64,000 nucleotides of DNA, taken from Actinophytocola sp044466355. Lineage in GTDB: Bacteria; Actinomycetota; Actinomycetes; Mycobacteriales; Pseudonocardiaceae. The stretch spans positions 62,001-126,000 of the forward strand of contig NZ_JBITMQ010000011.1 of NCBI RefSeq assembly GCF_044466355.1, in the 5' to 3' direction. The position numbers and the translations under genes were made by a program. The notes beneath the pieces are model-generated. The model was not told the DNA's origin. It was given only the letters and a program-made list of their open reading frames with translations, and ran no database searches. This document shows, piece by piece, positions 26,147 to 36,751 of the stretch; positions within the stretch are counted from its first letter, which is position 1; every line of letters begins with the position of its first letter.

Positions 26147-26338
26147 CAGGGGTTTTGGTGGCCTCTGCTTGGGGTGGTGTCCTCGCCGGACGGGCTGATC
26201 TCGGGGAGGGGGCCTGCCAAATTGGGCTTGTTGAGATAGGGCAGGCAGGCCGTCTTTGTGGGGTTGTGCACGTGGCTCGGGCCGGGCGCTGACTAGGCCG
26301 GGGTTGTGGGCGGGTGACGTGGTCCTGACTCGGCTCGG
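26147..26338. other. Intergenic region between element B and the ABC-F gene
   Basis: No gene seen. An imperfect hairpin pairs GCCTGCC near 26213 with GGCAGGC near 26243 and could end a transcript from element B. The remainder is unremarkable GC-rich spacer leading to the ABC-F promoter. Confidence 0.5.
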
Positions 26339-26344
26339 TAACGT
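26339..26344 (+). promoter_or_regulatory. -10 box of leaderless ABC-F promoter
   Basis: TAACGT lies 8 bases before the GTG at 26353. This favours that GTG over an in-frame TTG that overlaps the -10 box. Confidence 0.5.
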
Positions 26345-26352
26345 TGCCGTTC

Positions 26353-28119
<1,767 letters not shown>

Positions 28120-28126
28120 TCGCCTA

Positions 28127-28132
28127 TACCCT
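28127..28132 (+). promoter_or_regulatory. -10 box of leaderless acyl-AMP ligase promoter
   Basis: TACCCT, 7 bases, then ATG at 28140. It supports the ATG beginning MSRFVDKM over upstream in-frame starts inside the ABC-F gene. Confidence 0.5.
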
Positions 28133-28139
28133 TTTGGGT

Positions 28140-29810
28140 ATGAGTCGTTTCGTCGACAAGATGGTCGCCACCGCCAATGACGGCGGGCGGCGGCGCGGTG
28201 TCACCACGGGCGAGCCGGGCAACGCGGTGCACACCACGTGGGCGCAGGTGCACGAGCAGGCCAGGGCCATGGCGGGTGCGCTCGTCGCACACGGCCTGAG
28301 CAGGGGAGAAGCGGTCGCGGTGCTCGCCGCGGCGCCTGCCGCGATCGGCCCGGCCGTGCAGGCCGTGTGGCTGTCCGGCGGCAGCGTGACCATGCTGCAC
28401 CAGCCGACGCCGCGGTCCGACCTCGCGATGTGGGCCGAGGACACCGTGCGCGTGCTCAACATGATCTCCTCCAAGCTCGTGCTACTCGGTGAGCCGTTCG
28501 ACCAGCTCGCGCCCGTGCTGGAGCAGCACGGCATCGGCTACCTGCTGATCAGCGACCTGGCCGAGGGCACGCCGCTGGAGTCGTTCGTCGAGGTCGACGA
28601 GGACGCGCCCGCGCTGCTGCAGCTGACCAGCGGCTCGACCGCGGAGCCGAAGGCCGTGCGGATCACCCACGGCAACCTGCTCGCGAACATCACCGCGATG
28701 GCCGACCGCGCCGAGCTCGACCCCGAGCACGACGTGATGGTGTCGTGGCTGCCGATGTTCCACGACATGGGCATGGTCGGCTTCTACACCACCCCCATGG
28801 CGTGGGGGATCGAGCTGGTCAAGGTCACCCCGGTCGACTTCCTGACCGCGCCGCTGCTGTGGGCCAAGCTGATCTCCGACTACGGCGGCACGATCACCGC
28901 GGCCCCGAACTTCGCGTACGCGCTGCTCGGCAGGCGGCTCGGGAGCGTCGACAACGACGACGAGTACGACCTGTCGAAGCTGCGGATCGCGCTCAACGGC
29001 GCCGAACCCATCGACGAGAAGGCCGTCGCCGCGTTCGTGACCGCGGGCGCCCGCTTCTCGATGCCGGCCGAGTGCGTGTTCCCGGCGTACGGCATGGCCG
29101 AGGGCACACTCGCGATCTCCTTCGCGTCGCCCATGATCGGCCTGCGGCTGGACCACCTCGACGCGGTGGCGCTGGAGGAGGAGAACCGCGCGGTGCCGGT
29201 CGCCGGCGACGCGCCCGAGGCGGGGCGCCGCACGTTCGCGGTCCTCGGCCCGCCGCTCGACGGCTTCGAGGCCCGCATCGTGCTCGACGGCGCAGTCCGG
29301 GCCGAGCGCGAGGTCGGCGAGATCCAGGTCCGCGGCCCGTCGGTGACGCCCGGCTACCTGACCGTCAACGGTCCACTCGCGACACAGGACGCGGACGGCT
29401 GGCTCGCGACCGGCGACCTCGGGTACATAGTGGACGGTGAGATCGTCATCTGCGGGCGGGCGAAGGACGTGATCATCCTCGCGGGCCGCAACATCTACCC
29501 GACGGACATCGAACGCGCGGCGACCTCTGTGGACGGAGTACGCGCGGGCAACGCGGTCGCGGTCCGCCTCGACGCGGGCACCCGCCGAGAGCGGTTCGCG
29601 GTGGTGGTCGAGTCGCGGTTCGCCGGTGACTCGGACAGGGAGAAGTCGCTGCGCAAGGACGTCGGCGCGCGGGTCTTCGAGGCCGTGAACGCCCGCCCGT
29701 CGGCGGTGCTGGTGCTGTCGCCGGGGACGCTGCCGAAGACCCCGTCGGGCAAGCTCCGCCGCGCGGCCGCCGGTGAGCAGCTGGCGGACTCGATCAAGGC
29801 CGCTTCGTAG
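28140..29810 (+). CDS. Fatty acyl-AMP ligase (Pks16-like)
   Basis: A 556-residue adenylate-forming enzyme. The ATP motif is LLQLTSGSTAEPKAVRITH, followed by VSWLPMFHDMGMVGF, a FAAL hallmark, then PAYGMAEGTLAISF, WLATGDLGY and C-terminal PKTPSGKLRRA with the conserved lysine. FAALs activate long-chain fatty acids as acyl-AMP and pass them to acyl carrier domains in lipid or lipopeptide synthesis. In M. tuberculosis the same locus holds pks16 (Rv1013), whose partner is not established. No polyketide synthase is nearby. Its 3' end overlaps the convergent DivIVA-repeat gene by 17 bases. Confidence 0.88.
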   Translation: MSRFVDKMVATANDGGRRRGVTTGEPGNAVHTTWAQVHEQARAMAGALVAHGLSRGEAVAVLAAAPAAIGPAVQAVWLSGGSVTMLHQPTPRSDLAMWAEDTVRVLNMISSKLVLLGEPFDQLAPVLEQHGIGYLLISDLAEGTPLESFVEVDEDAPALLQLTSGSTAEPKAVRITHGNLLANITAMADRAELDPEHDVMVSWLPMFHDMGMVGFYTTPMAWGIELVKVTPVDFLTAPLLWAKLISDYGGTITAAPNFAYALLGRRLGSVDNDDEYDLSKLRIALNGAEPIDEKAVAAFVTAGARFSMPAECVFPAYGMAEGTLAISFASPMIGLRLDHLDAVALEEENRAVPVAGDAPEAGRRTFAVLGPPLDGFEARIVLDGAVRAEREVGEIQVRGPSVTPGYLTVNGPLATQDADGWLATGDLGYIVDGEIVICGRAKDVIILAGRNIYPTDIERAATSVDGVRAGNAVAVRLDAGTRRERFAVVVESRFAGDSDREKSLRKDVGARVFEAVNARPSAVLVLSPGTLPKTPSGKLRRAAAGEQLADSIKAAS

Positions 29811-30735
29811 CGAGGGCGTCGAGCCACGCCTGCCGGAGCGCGTCGACCGTGCCCCGGTGGTAGCCGCCGGTGGTGGTGACGGCGAAGGTGAGGGTGGCGA
29901 GCTGCTCGCGGTCCGGCGAGTTCGCGAGCAGGTTCGCCAACCGCGCCACGTCGGCGGGCACGTACCCCGGTTCGCCGGGCGGCGCGGGCGGGAACGGGAA
30001 CGCCGGGCGCGCGTCCACAGCGAGTTCTGACGCGGGTTCCGGCGCGGGTTCCGGCAGCGGAGGGTGTTTCGGGGCGTAGTCGGCGAGGGTCTTCGGCGCG
30101 GGTGGCTTGTCCAGCGCCGACGTCGAGCCCGCGCGGAAGGCCGACGCCGCCTGCCCGGCCGCCACGGAGGCGTCACCGGCCTCCTCGGTTGTGCTCGGCA
30201 CCGCCGTGGCGGGGGCCCCGGTGTTGTCGGTGCTCGCGGCTACGCTGGGATTCGGGGGGCCGGCGGCCGCCCGCGTGAGCGGCTGCGTGCCGGGTGACGG
30301 CAGCGACGGCGGCAGCGAGAACACCATCGGGTTGGTCTGCTCGGCGGGAGTCGGCGGCGGCACCGGCCGCGGCGCCGCGGGGAACGGCACCCACGCGACG
30401 GGGGTGCCCGGCGCAGGCGTGGCGGGGCGCGCGCTGCTCGCCGGGGCCGGAGACTTCGTGTCGGCGGGCGCGCCCTCCCGGCGGCTCAGCTCCTCCACCA
30501 CGAGGTCGAGGAACTCGTCCACCTGGTCCTCGTGGTAGCCGCGCCGGATGAACGGCGCCGCGTCGAACTCGGCCTGGCGGACGTCCGCCGCGGTCAAGTT
30601 GTCCCTGCCCGCGAGGGTGGCCTGCACGCGGTCGAGGAAGTCGTCGACCTGGTCCTCGTTGTAACCGCGCCTGCCCAGCGGCGCCCGGTCGAACGTCACG
30701 ACGTCGACGACGATCGGGGTCAGTGGCACGTCCAT
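29794..30735 (-). CDS. DivIVA-repeat protein with long Pro/Ala linker
   Basis: About 313 residues. Two tandem DivIVA-type motifs open the protein: FDRAPLGRRGYNEDQVDDFL and FDAAPFIRRGYHEDQVDEFL, spaced about 45 residues apart. In DivIVA/Wag31 one such motif binds curved membrane and is followed by a long coiled coil; here the coiled coil is missing and a disordered Pro/Ala/Thr-rich region of about 150 residues follows. A C-terminal GYHRGTVDALRQAWLDAL may be a third degenerate unit. The ATG has AGGGAG 5 bases away, better than a GTG two codons earlier. It directly follows pth and is likely co-transcribed. A polar growth or septum role is inferred. Confidence 0.75.
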   Translation of the reverse strand: MDVPLTPIVVDVVTFDRAPLGRRGYNEDQVDDFLDRVQATLAGRDNLTAADVRQAEFDAAPFIRRGYHEDQVDEFLDLVVEELSRREGAPADTKSPAPASSARPATPAPGTPVAWVPFPAAPRPVPPPTPAEQTNPMVFSLPPSLPSPGTQPLTRAAAGPPNPSVAASTDNTGAPATAVPSTTEEAGDASVAAGQAASAFRAGSTSALDKPPAPKTLADYAPKHPPLPEPAPEPASELAVDARPAFPFPPAPPGEPGYVPADVARLANLLANSPDREQLATLTFAVTTTGGYHRGTVDALRQAWLDALATKRP

Positions 30736-30744
30736 CGGCACTCC

Positions 30745-31332
30745 CTAGCGGGCGTGGAAGAGGTTCTGCGCCGCCTCCAGGCCCTTGCCCACCAGCGCCT
30801 CCGTCGCGTCCGCACAGTGGTCGACGGCCAGTGCCAGTTCCTTGCGTTCGGTCGCCGAGAAGTCCCGCAGCACGAAGTCTGCTGGGTCCATGCGTCCCGG
30901 CGGTCGTCCGATGCCGAACCGTACCCGCAGGTAGTCGCGCGTGCCGAGGCTTTTGGAAATCGAGCGCAGGCCGTTGTGGCCGTTCTCGCCGCCGCCGAGC
31001 TTCAGCCGGACCGTCGGGTACGGGAGGTCCAGCTCGTCGTGGACGACGACGACGTCGGCGGGAGAGACCTTGTAGAAGCGCGCGGTGCCCACGACCGGGC
31101 CACCAGAGACGTTCATGAACGACCGGGGCTTGGCCAGCACCGCGCGGCGGCCGCCAAGGCGGCACTCCAGCACCTCGGCGCCGCCCTTGTGCGCCTTGAA
31201 CCTGCCGCCGACACGGGCGGCCAGTTCGTCGACCACCAGGAAGCCGATGTTGTGCCGGTTGCCCGCGTAGCGCGGGCCGGGGTTGCCGAGTCCCACGACC
31301 AGGACCGGCACGTCAGCGGAAGCGGAAGTCAT
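30745..31332 (-). CDS. pth: Peptidyl-tRNA hydrolase
   Basis: A 195-residue Pth1. The active-site motifs are LVVGLGNPGPRYAGNRHNIGF (catalytic His in NRHNIG), KPRSFMNVSGGPV and HDELDLPYPTVRLKLGGG with the catalytic Asp, followed by GHNGLRSI. It recycles peptidyl-tRNA released from stalled ribosomes. It is downstream of rplY, as in M. tuberculosis (Rv1014c-Rv1015c), with a terminator in between. The DivIVA-repeat gene starts 10 bases past the stop. Confidence 0.95.
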   Translation of the reverse strand: MTSASADVPVLVVGLGNPGPRYAGNRHNIGFLVVDELAARVGGRFKAHKGGAEVLECRLGGRRAVLAKPRSFMNVSGGPVVGTARFYKVSPADVVVVHDELDLPYPTVRLKLGGGENGHNGLRSISKSLGTRDYLRVRFGIGRPPGRMDPADFVLRDFSATERKELALAVDHCADATEALVGKGLEAAQNLFHAR

Positions 31333-31345
31333 GTCGGAAACGCTA

Positions 31346-31375
31346 ACCGGGCGGCCCCCGAAGGGACCGCCCGGT
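31346..31375. terminator. Hairpin between rplY and pth
   Basis: Arms ACCGGGCGG and CCGCCCGGT with a 12-base loop just past the rplY stop. On the reverse strand a short T-rich stretch follows, so it can terminate or attenuate transcription entering pth. Confidence 0.6.
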
Positions 31376-31386
31376 CAGGAGAACTC

Positions 31387-32004
31387 TCAGGCCTCGGCGG
31401 CCTCGGGGGCCTCGGCCTCGGTCTCTTCGCCCTCGGCGGCCTCGCCGTCGAGGTCACCGGCGGTCGGGGCCACGTTCACGGCGACGATCAGCGTCTCGGG
31501 GTCGGTCAGCAGCTCGGCACCGGACGGCAGCGGCACGTCCTTGGCCAGGACCTGCGTGCCCGCTTCGGCGCCCTCGATGGACACCTCGAACTGCTCCGGG
31601 ATGTGCAGCGCCTCGACGGACACCTCGACGGTCGTCGCGTCCTGGGTGACCAGCGTGCCGGGCGACGCCTCACCGTTGACGACCACGGGCACCTCGACGT
31701 TGACCTTCTCGCCGCGCTGGACGAGCAGCAGGTCGACGTGCTCGATGTAGTTCTTGATCGGGTGGGTGGTGACGGTCTTCGTGAGCGCCAGCTCGCTCTT
31801 GCTGTCGATCTCCAGCGTCAGGACGGCGTTCTGGCCGTGCTCACGGACGACGCGGGCGAACTCGATGGCGGGCAGCGCGAGGTGCTTCGGGTCGGAACCG
31901 TGACCGTAGAGCACCGCGGGGATCTTGCCTGCGCGTCGCGTGCGGCGCGCGGCGCCCTTGCCGAACTCGGTGCGGGCTTCGGCGGCGAGACGGACCTCGG
32001 ACAC
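31387..32004 (-). CDS. rplY: Ribosomal protein bL25 (CTC form)
   Basis: A 205-residue protein: N-terminal 5S rRNA-binding domain (RLAAEARTEFGKGAARRTRRAGKIPAVLYGHG) plus the C-terminal TL5/CTC domain (VNVEVPVVVNGEASPG), ending in an acidic Glu/Ala tail. It binds 5S rRNA in the large ribosomal subunit. GTG is chosen as the start because AAGGAG lies about 9 bases upstream and the family N-terminus begins here; the frame is open further up. The 189-base leader before it (32005-32193) holds no gene and should contain the promoter. Confidence 0.93.
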   Translation of the reverse strand: MSEVRLAAEARTEFGKGAARRTRRAGKIPAVLYGHGSDPKHLALPAIEFARVVREHGQNAVLTLEIDSKSELALTKTVTTHPIKNYIEHVDLLLVQRGEKVNVEVPVVVNGEASPGTLVTQDATTVEVSVEALHIPEQFEVSIEGAEAGTQVLAKDVPLPSGAELLTDPETLIVAVNVAPTAGDLDGEAAEGEETEAEAPEAAEA

Positions 32005-32193
32005 GGTGGTGCACTCCTTGTTGAACAAACGAACCTTGGGGGCGGCGGCGACCTGCGGCGACGGGCATGAGCGCGCGGCAGTCAAGCCGCCGCGTCGATC
32101 ACGTCGGGCGATGAACGCCCGGCCTCGCCGAGGCAACCCGGATAGTCTACGCGGCCCGTTTTGGCAAGTGCACCAGGGGTGCTCGATGCCCCG

Positions 32194-33174
32194 TCAGGCG
32201 TTGCCGTCGAACAGGCTGGTCACCGAGCCGTCCTCGAAGACTTCCTGGATGGCCCGCGCGAGCAGCGGGGCGATCGACAGCACCGTCATGTTCGGGAAGC
32301 GCTTCCCGTCGGGGATCGGGAGCGTGTTGGTGAACACGACCTCCTTCGCCCCGCACTTCGACAGGCGCTCCGGCGCGGGGCCGGACAGCACGCCGTGTGA
32401 CGCGGCCACGACCACGTCGGCCGCGCCCTCGTCCAGCAGCTGGCCGACGGCCTTCGCGATGGTGCCGCCGGTGTCGACCATGTCGTCGATCACGACGCAC
32501 AGCCGCCCGCGCACCTCGCCGACCACGCGGTTCGCCACGACCTCGTTGGGCCGCAGCGGGTCACGGGTCTTGTGGATGAACGCGATCGGCACGCCGCCGA
32601 GGTCGTCCGCCCACTTCTCCGCGAGCTTCGTGCGGCCCGCGTCCGGGGACACGACCGTCACGTTGTCCGCGCCGTACTGCTCCTTCACGTACTGCGACAG
32701 CAGTGTCTGCGCGAACAGGTGGTCGACGGGGCCGTCGAAGAAGCCCTGGATCTGCGCGGTGTGCAGGTCGACGGTCATGATCCGGTCGGCGCCCGCGGTC
32801 TTGAACAGGTCCGCGATGAGCCGTGCCGAGATCGGCTCGCGGCCTTTGTGCTTCTTGTCCTGCCGCGCGTACGGGTAGAACGGCATGATCACGGTGATCC
32901 GCTTGGCCGACGCCCGCTTCAGCGCGTCGACCATGATCAGCTGCTCCATGACCCACTGGTTGATGGGCTCGCAGTGGCTCTGGATGACGAACGCGTCGCA
33001 GCCACGGACCGACTCCTCGAACCGGACGAAGATCTCGCCGTTCGCGAAGTCGTACGCCGACTGCGGCGTGATCGACACGTTGAGGTGCTTCGCGACTTCC
33101 TCGGCGAGTTCTGGGTGCGCCCGCCCGGAGAAGAACATCAGGTTCTTCTTCGGCGTTCCGGTCTTGACGGTCAT
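32194..33174 (-). CDS. prs: Ribose-phosphate pyrophosphokinase
   Basis: A 326-residue PRPP synthetase. Recognisable parts: FSGRAHPELAEEVA, FANGEIFVRFEESVRG, MPFYPYARQDKKHKGREPI, VDLHTAQIQGFF and the PRPP loop VVIDDMVDTGGTI. It makes PRPP for nucleotides, His and Trp and, in actinobacteria, for decaprenyl-phosphoarabinose precursors. Its ATG overlaps the glmU stop in an ATGA arrangement, so the pair is translationally coupled, as in Rv1017c-Rv1018c. Confidence 0.96.
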   Translation of the reverse strand: MTVKTGTPKKNLMFFSGRAHPELAEEVAKHLNVSITPQSAYDFANGEIFVRFEESVRGCDAFVIQSHCEPINQWVMEQLIMVDALKRASAKRITVIMPFYPYARQDKKHKGREPISARLIADLFKTAGADRIMTVDLHTAQIQGFFDGPVDHLFAQTLLSQYVKEQYGADNVTVVSPDAGRTKLAEKWADDLGGVPIAFIHKTRDPLRPNEVVANRVVGEVRGRLCVVIDDMVDTGGTIAKAVGQLLDEGAADVVVAASHGVLSGPAPERLSKCGAKEVVFTNTLPIPDGKRFPNMTVLSIAPLLARAIQEVFEDGSVTSLFDGNA

Positions 33175-34652
33175 GACTGGTCCTCCGATGACTCGGATGT
33201 GATCCCGAGCGCCCGCCGCGCGGCCTCCGCCGCGGGGGTACCCGGTCGCTTGCGCAGCACCCAACCCTCGATGTTGCGCTGCGAACCGGCCGAAACGGCC
33301 AGCGCACCCGGTGGCACGTCCTCCCTCAGCACGGCCCCCGCCCCGCTGTACGCGCCGTCCCCCACGTTGACCGGCGCGACGAACATGTTGTCGCTGCCGG
33401 TGCGCGCGTGCGACCCGACGGTCGTCCTGCGCTTGGTCACCCCGTCGTAGTTCACGAAGACGCTGGCGGCGCCGATGTTGGAGTACTCGCCGATCGTGGC
33501 GTCGCCGACGTACGACAGGTGCGGCACCTTCGTGCCCTCGCCGATCTCGGAGTTCTTGACCTCGACGAACGTGCCGATCTTGCCCTTGTCGTGCAGCACG
33601 GTGCCGGGCCGCAGGTACGCGAAGGGCCCGACGTTCGCGCCGTCGCCGATCGTCGACTCGCTGCCGTGCGTGCGGACGACCTTCGCCGCCGCACCGACGC
33701 GGACGTCGGTGAGCGTGGTGTCCGGGCCGACGGTCGCGCCCTCGCCGATCGACGTGGTGCCGCGCAGTTGCACGTTCGGCTCCAGCACCACGTCCCGGGC
33801 CAGCCGCACGCCGGCGTCGAGCCACACGGTGGCCGGGTCGACCATGGTGACGCCCGCGCGCATCCACTGCTCGGTCAGGCGCCGGTTCATCTCGCGGCCC
33901 AGCGCGGCGAGCTGCACGCGGTCGTTGACGCCCTCGACCAGCCACCGGTCGGCGCAGGTCCACGAGCCGCAGCGGTGCCCGTCGCCGCGGGCGATGGCGA
34001 GCACGTCGGTGAGGTACTGCTCGCCCTGCGCGTTGTCGGTGGACAGCCGCCCGAGCGCGTCGGCCAGCACGGCCGCGTCGAACGCGTACACACCGGAGTT
34101 GATCTCGGTGATGGCCGCCTGCTCCTCGGTGGCGTCCTTCTGCTCGACGATCGCGGCGACCGTGCCGTCGGCGTCGCGCACGATGCGGCCGTAGCCGTGC
34201 GGGTTGTCGACCCGTGCGGTCAGCACCGTGACGGCGTTGCCCTTCTCGGCGTGCTCGGCGAGCAGCGCGGACAGGGTCGCGGTGTCGAGCAGCGGCACGT
34301 CGCCGTACGTCACGAGGACGGTGCCGGTGAGGTTGCCGGGCAGCTCGTCGAGCGCGCAGCGCACCGCGTGACCGGTGCCGTGCTGCTCCTCCTGGACGGC
34401 GACGGTGACGGTCGCGTCGATGCCCTTCTCGACCTCGGTGAGGTGCTCGGTGACGGCGTCCCTGCCGTGGCCGACGACCACCGCCACCCGCGCGGGGCGC
34501 AGGCCGGCGGCGGCGCGGACGGCGTGCTCGACCAGCGAGCGGCCCGCGATCCGGTGCAGCACCTTCGGGGTGCGGGACCGCATCCTGGTGCCCTCGCCCG
34601 CGGCGAGAATGATCGTGCTGACTTCTCCGAGCCCGGACGAGCCCTCCGGCAT
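33171..34652 (-). CDS. glmU: Bifunctional GlcNAc-1-P uridyltransferase / GlcN-1-P acetyltransferase
   Basis: About 493 residues. The N-terminal nucleotidyltransferase has ILAAGEGTRMRSRTPKVLH and the metal-binding YGDVPLL; the C-terminal left-handed beta-helix shows hexapeptide repeats and the acetyltransferase motif RPGTVLHDKGKIGTFVEVKN. It makes UDP-GlcNAc for peptidoglycan. The ATG starting MPEGSSG is used because AAGGGAG lies about 9 bases upstream; a GTG seven codons earlier overlaps that site. First gene of the reverse-strand glmU-prs unit. Confidence 0.95.
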   Translation of the reverse strand: MPEGSSGLGEVSTIILAAGEGTRMRSRTPKVLHRIAGRSLVEHAVRAAAGLRPARVAVVVGHGRDAVTEHLTEVEKGIDATVTVAVQEEQHGTGHAVRCALDELPGNLTGTVLVTYGDVPLLDTATLSALLAEHAEKGNAVTVLTARVDNPHGYGRIVRDADGTVAAIVEQKDATEEQAAITEINSGVYAFDAAVLADALGRLSTDNAQGEQYLTDVLAIARGDGHRCGSWTCADRWLVEGVNDRVQLAALGREMNRRLTEQWMRAGVTMVDPATVWLDAGVRLARDVVLEPNVQLRGTTSIGEGATVGPDTTLTDVRVGAAAKVVRTHGSESTIGDGANVGPFAYLRPGTVLHDKGKIGTFVEVKNSEIGEGTKVPHLSYVGDATIGEYSNIGAASVFVNYDGVTKRRTTVGSHARTGSDNMFVAPVNVGDGAYSGAGAVLREDVPPGALAVSAGSQRNIEGWVLRKRPGTPAAEAARRALGITSESSEDQS

Positions 34653-34715
34653 GGCAGCCGTCTCCCTTGGCACAAGATCGATTTTCGGAGCCCGGCCGGA
34701 CCCCGGGACTCGATC

Positions 34716-36488
34716 CTACGTGCCGTTCGGAAGCACCCACGCAGGGTCGGTCGCGGGCTCCTCCACGGTTTCCGGTGCGTCCGTTTCGTCCCCGGAGACG
34801 GCGACCACGTCGTTGCCGCCTTTGCGTTTGGCCTGGTACATGGCGGCGTCGGCGCGGGCGAGCGCGCGGGCGGCGGTTTCACCCGGACGGAGGGACACCA
34901 CACCCACGGAGAGTGTGACGCCGTGCGAGAGGTCGTGCGGGAGCTGCGCCACGGCGTCCGCGGCGCGGCGCAGCGCGGCGGCCGCGGGCCGCAGCGGCGC
35001 ACCGGGCAGCAGCACGATGAACTCGTCGCCGCCGTAGCGGGCCACCATGTCCGAGCCGCGCAGCGTGTCGCGGACCGTGCTGGCGATCACGCGCAGCACG
35101 TCGTCGCCGTCGGCGTGGGACATGCGGTCGTTGACGCCCTTGAACCCGTCGAGGTCGACCAGCGCGATCGCGAGCGGTTTCCCGCCGACCCGCGCGGACA
35201 GCTCCTCGAGCCGTTCGTCCAGCGCACGGCGGTTGGGCAGGCCGGTCAGCGGGTCCTGCAGCGCCTGGCGGGCGATCGCGCCGTGCTTGCGGGACAGCCG
35301 CTCGTGCTCGCGGCGGGTGTCGAGCGTGGTCTTGCGGGACAGCCGCTGGTCGGACAGCTGTGCCTCCAGCTCGGAGACGTACAGCTGCAGCGCGCTGGCG
35401 GTCCGCTCACCGCCGTCGTCGGCGCCCGCGATGCTGGACAGCCGTGCGAACTCGCGGATCAGGCACAGGTACAGGCCCTGCTCGATGGTCGTCGTGTGCA
35501 GGCGTTTCTGCACGGCGCCGAGGGCCTCGACGGCCTCCTCGACGTGCGCGCACTGCTCCAGGCAGCGGGCCAGCGCGATCGCGACGAAGATCAGCTCACG
35601 CTGCGGCGCCAGCTCCAGCAGGCCGGCCAGCCGTTCCAGGTGCGCGCTCGACGGGTTCGCGAGCGCGTGCGCCGCGCCGATCACCGGGACCTGCTCGGCG
35701 GCCGTCCGGTCGGGCTTGCGCCGGAACAGCGACTCCTTGAACGGCAGCTCGATCCCCTCCGCCATGGCCGCGGCCTCGGCGAAGTGCTGTGCCGCCTCCT
35801 CGTCCTGGCCCGCGCGTTCCAGGCGCAGGCCCCAGCCGAGCTGCAGACGGGTGCGGGTGAGCAGGTGCACGGAGATGTCGTGGCTGCCCGCGCCGTTGCG
35901 GATGTGCCGGTTCGCCTTCTTCATCACCTGGTCGGCGACCTCGTAGACGCCGAGCTGGGCGAGCACGGTGCCGAGGTCCATCAGCGTGGAGGTCATCAAC
36001 ACGTGCCAGGTGCGGCTGCCGAACATCGGGTCCGGCTCGATCTTCTCGTCGAGCATCGCGAGGCCCACCGCGACCTCGGAGAGCGCGTCGTCCTCCTCGC
36101 CGATCATCAGCAGGCGGGTGCCGCGCAGCGCGTGCGCGTCGGCCTCCAGCACGACGAGCTTGTGGTCGCGGGCGTGGGACAGGAACTCGTCGGCCATGTC
36201 GCCCGCGGCGGCCGCCGACTCGGTGTCGACGACGCGGATCGCGGTCGCGGCCCGCAGCAGCTGACCGACCAGCCTCGGCTCGTCACGGCGGCGGGTCTGG
36301 GCGAGGAGGTGGTCCATCTCGTCGACGTGGCGGGCGAGGTCGCCACGTTCACCCGCTTGGGTGATGGCGAGCAGCTCGCGGGCGCGACCGACCAGCCACG
36401 CGTCGGAGCGCTCGTCCAACGCGGGTCGGTCGACGTCGGTACGGATGCCTTCCCGCTCGCCGCCATCCACGTGGCTGTCCACCTTCAT
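34716..36488 (-). CDS. GGDEF diguanylate cyclase with helical-repeat N-terminus
   Basis: A 590-residue soluble protein. The N-terminal 370 residues are helical and repeat-like, TPR-type in look (for example AGQDEEAAQHFAEAAAMAEG). A short coiled coil follows (LSDQRLSRKTTLDTRREHERL), then a GGDEF domain (about 425-570) with DPLTGLPNRRALDE, DLDGFKGVND and the active-site GGDEF at 486-490. RxxD at 477-480 is an inhibitory site for cyclic di-GMP. It should make cyclic di-GMP with product inhibition. No transmembrane segment is seen, so the signal is likely cytosolic. tRNA-Gln lies 36 bases upstream on the same strand. The start has a weak ribosome site and is less certain. Confidence 0.85.
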   Translation of the reverse strand: MKVDSHVDGGEREGIRTDVDRPALDERSDAWLVGRARELLAITQAGERGDLARHVDEMDHLLAQTRRRDEPRLVGQLLRAATAIRVVDTESAAAAGDMADEFLSHARDHKLVVLEADAHALRGTRLLMIGEEDDALSEVAVGLAMLDEKIEPDPMFGSRTWHVLMTSTLMDLGTVLAQLGVYEVADQVMKKANRHIRNGAGSHDISVHLLTRTRLQLGWGLRLERAGQDEEAAQHFAEAAAMAEGIELPFKESLFRRKPDRTAAEQVPVIGAAHALANPSSAHLERLAGLLELAPQRELIFVAIALARCLEQCAHVEEAVEALGAVQKRLHTTTIEQGLYLCLIREFARLSSIAGADDGGERTASALQLYVSELEAQLSDQRLSRKTTLDTRREHERLSRKHGAIARQALQDPLTGLPNRRALDERLEELSARVGGKPLAIALVDLDGFKGVNDRMSHADGDDVLRVIASTVRDTLRGSDMVARYGGDEFIVLLPGAPLRPAAAALRRAADAVAQLPHDLSHGVTLSVGVVSLRPGETAARALARADAAMYQAKRKGGNDVVAVSGDETDAPETVEEPATDPAWVLPNGT

Positions 36489-36523
36489 CGAAACCAGAAG
36501 CCCTGCCCGCCGGGCGCGGACAG

Positions 36524-36594
36524 CTCCGCCGCCAGGGATCGAACCTGGACCATCAGAACCAAAATCTGAGGTGCTGCCTTTACACCACGGCGGA
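36524..36594 (-). tRNA. tRNA-Gln(TTG)
   Basis: A 71-base cloverleaf on the reverse strand. The acceptor stem pairs TCCGCCG with CGGCGGA plus discriminator G. The anticodon arm is TCAGA-TTTTGGT-TCTGA with anticodon TTG, and the T-arm is CCAGG-TTCGATC-CCTGG. CCA is not encoded. It reads CAA (and by wobble CAG) glutamine codons. In M. tuberculosis a tRNA-Gln lies in the same glmU neighbourhood. Confidence 0.93.
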
Positions 36595-36751
36595 TCGCGG
36601 ACGGAGTAATCCGTCCACGGTTGGACATCGTGGCATGCATGTCCTCCCGGTGGCAGTGGTACCCGGCCGATCGTAAGGAAGCGCGTCCAAATGGGTGTGA
36701 CGCGGATCACGGGAGTGGTCCCGCCGATGCTTGGCCTGGTTCATTGGGACA

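Noticed and set aside
33175..34740. Upstream extension of the prs frame through glmU
   Set aside because: Low-complexity Arg-rich translation in the glmU region; the prs start is fixed by the ATGA overlap and family N-terminus.
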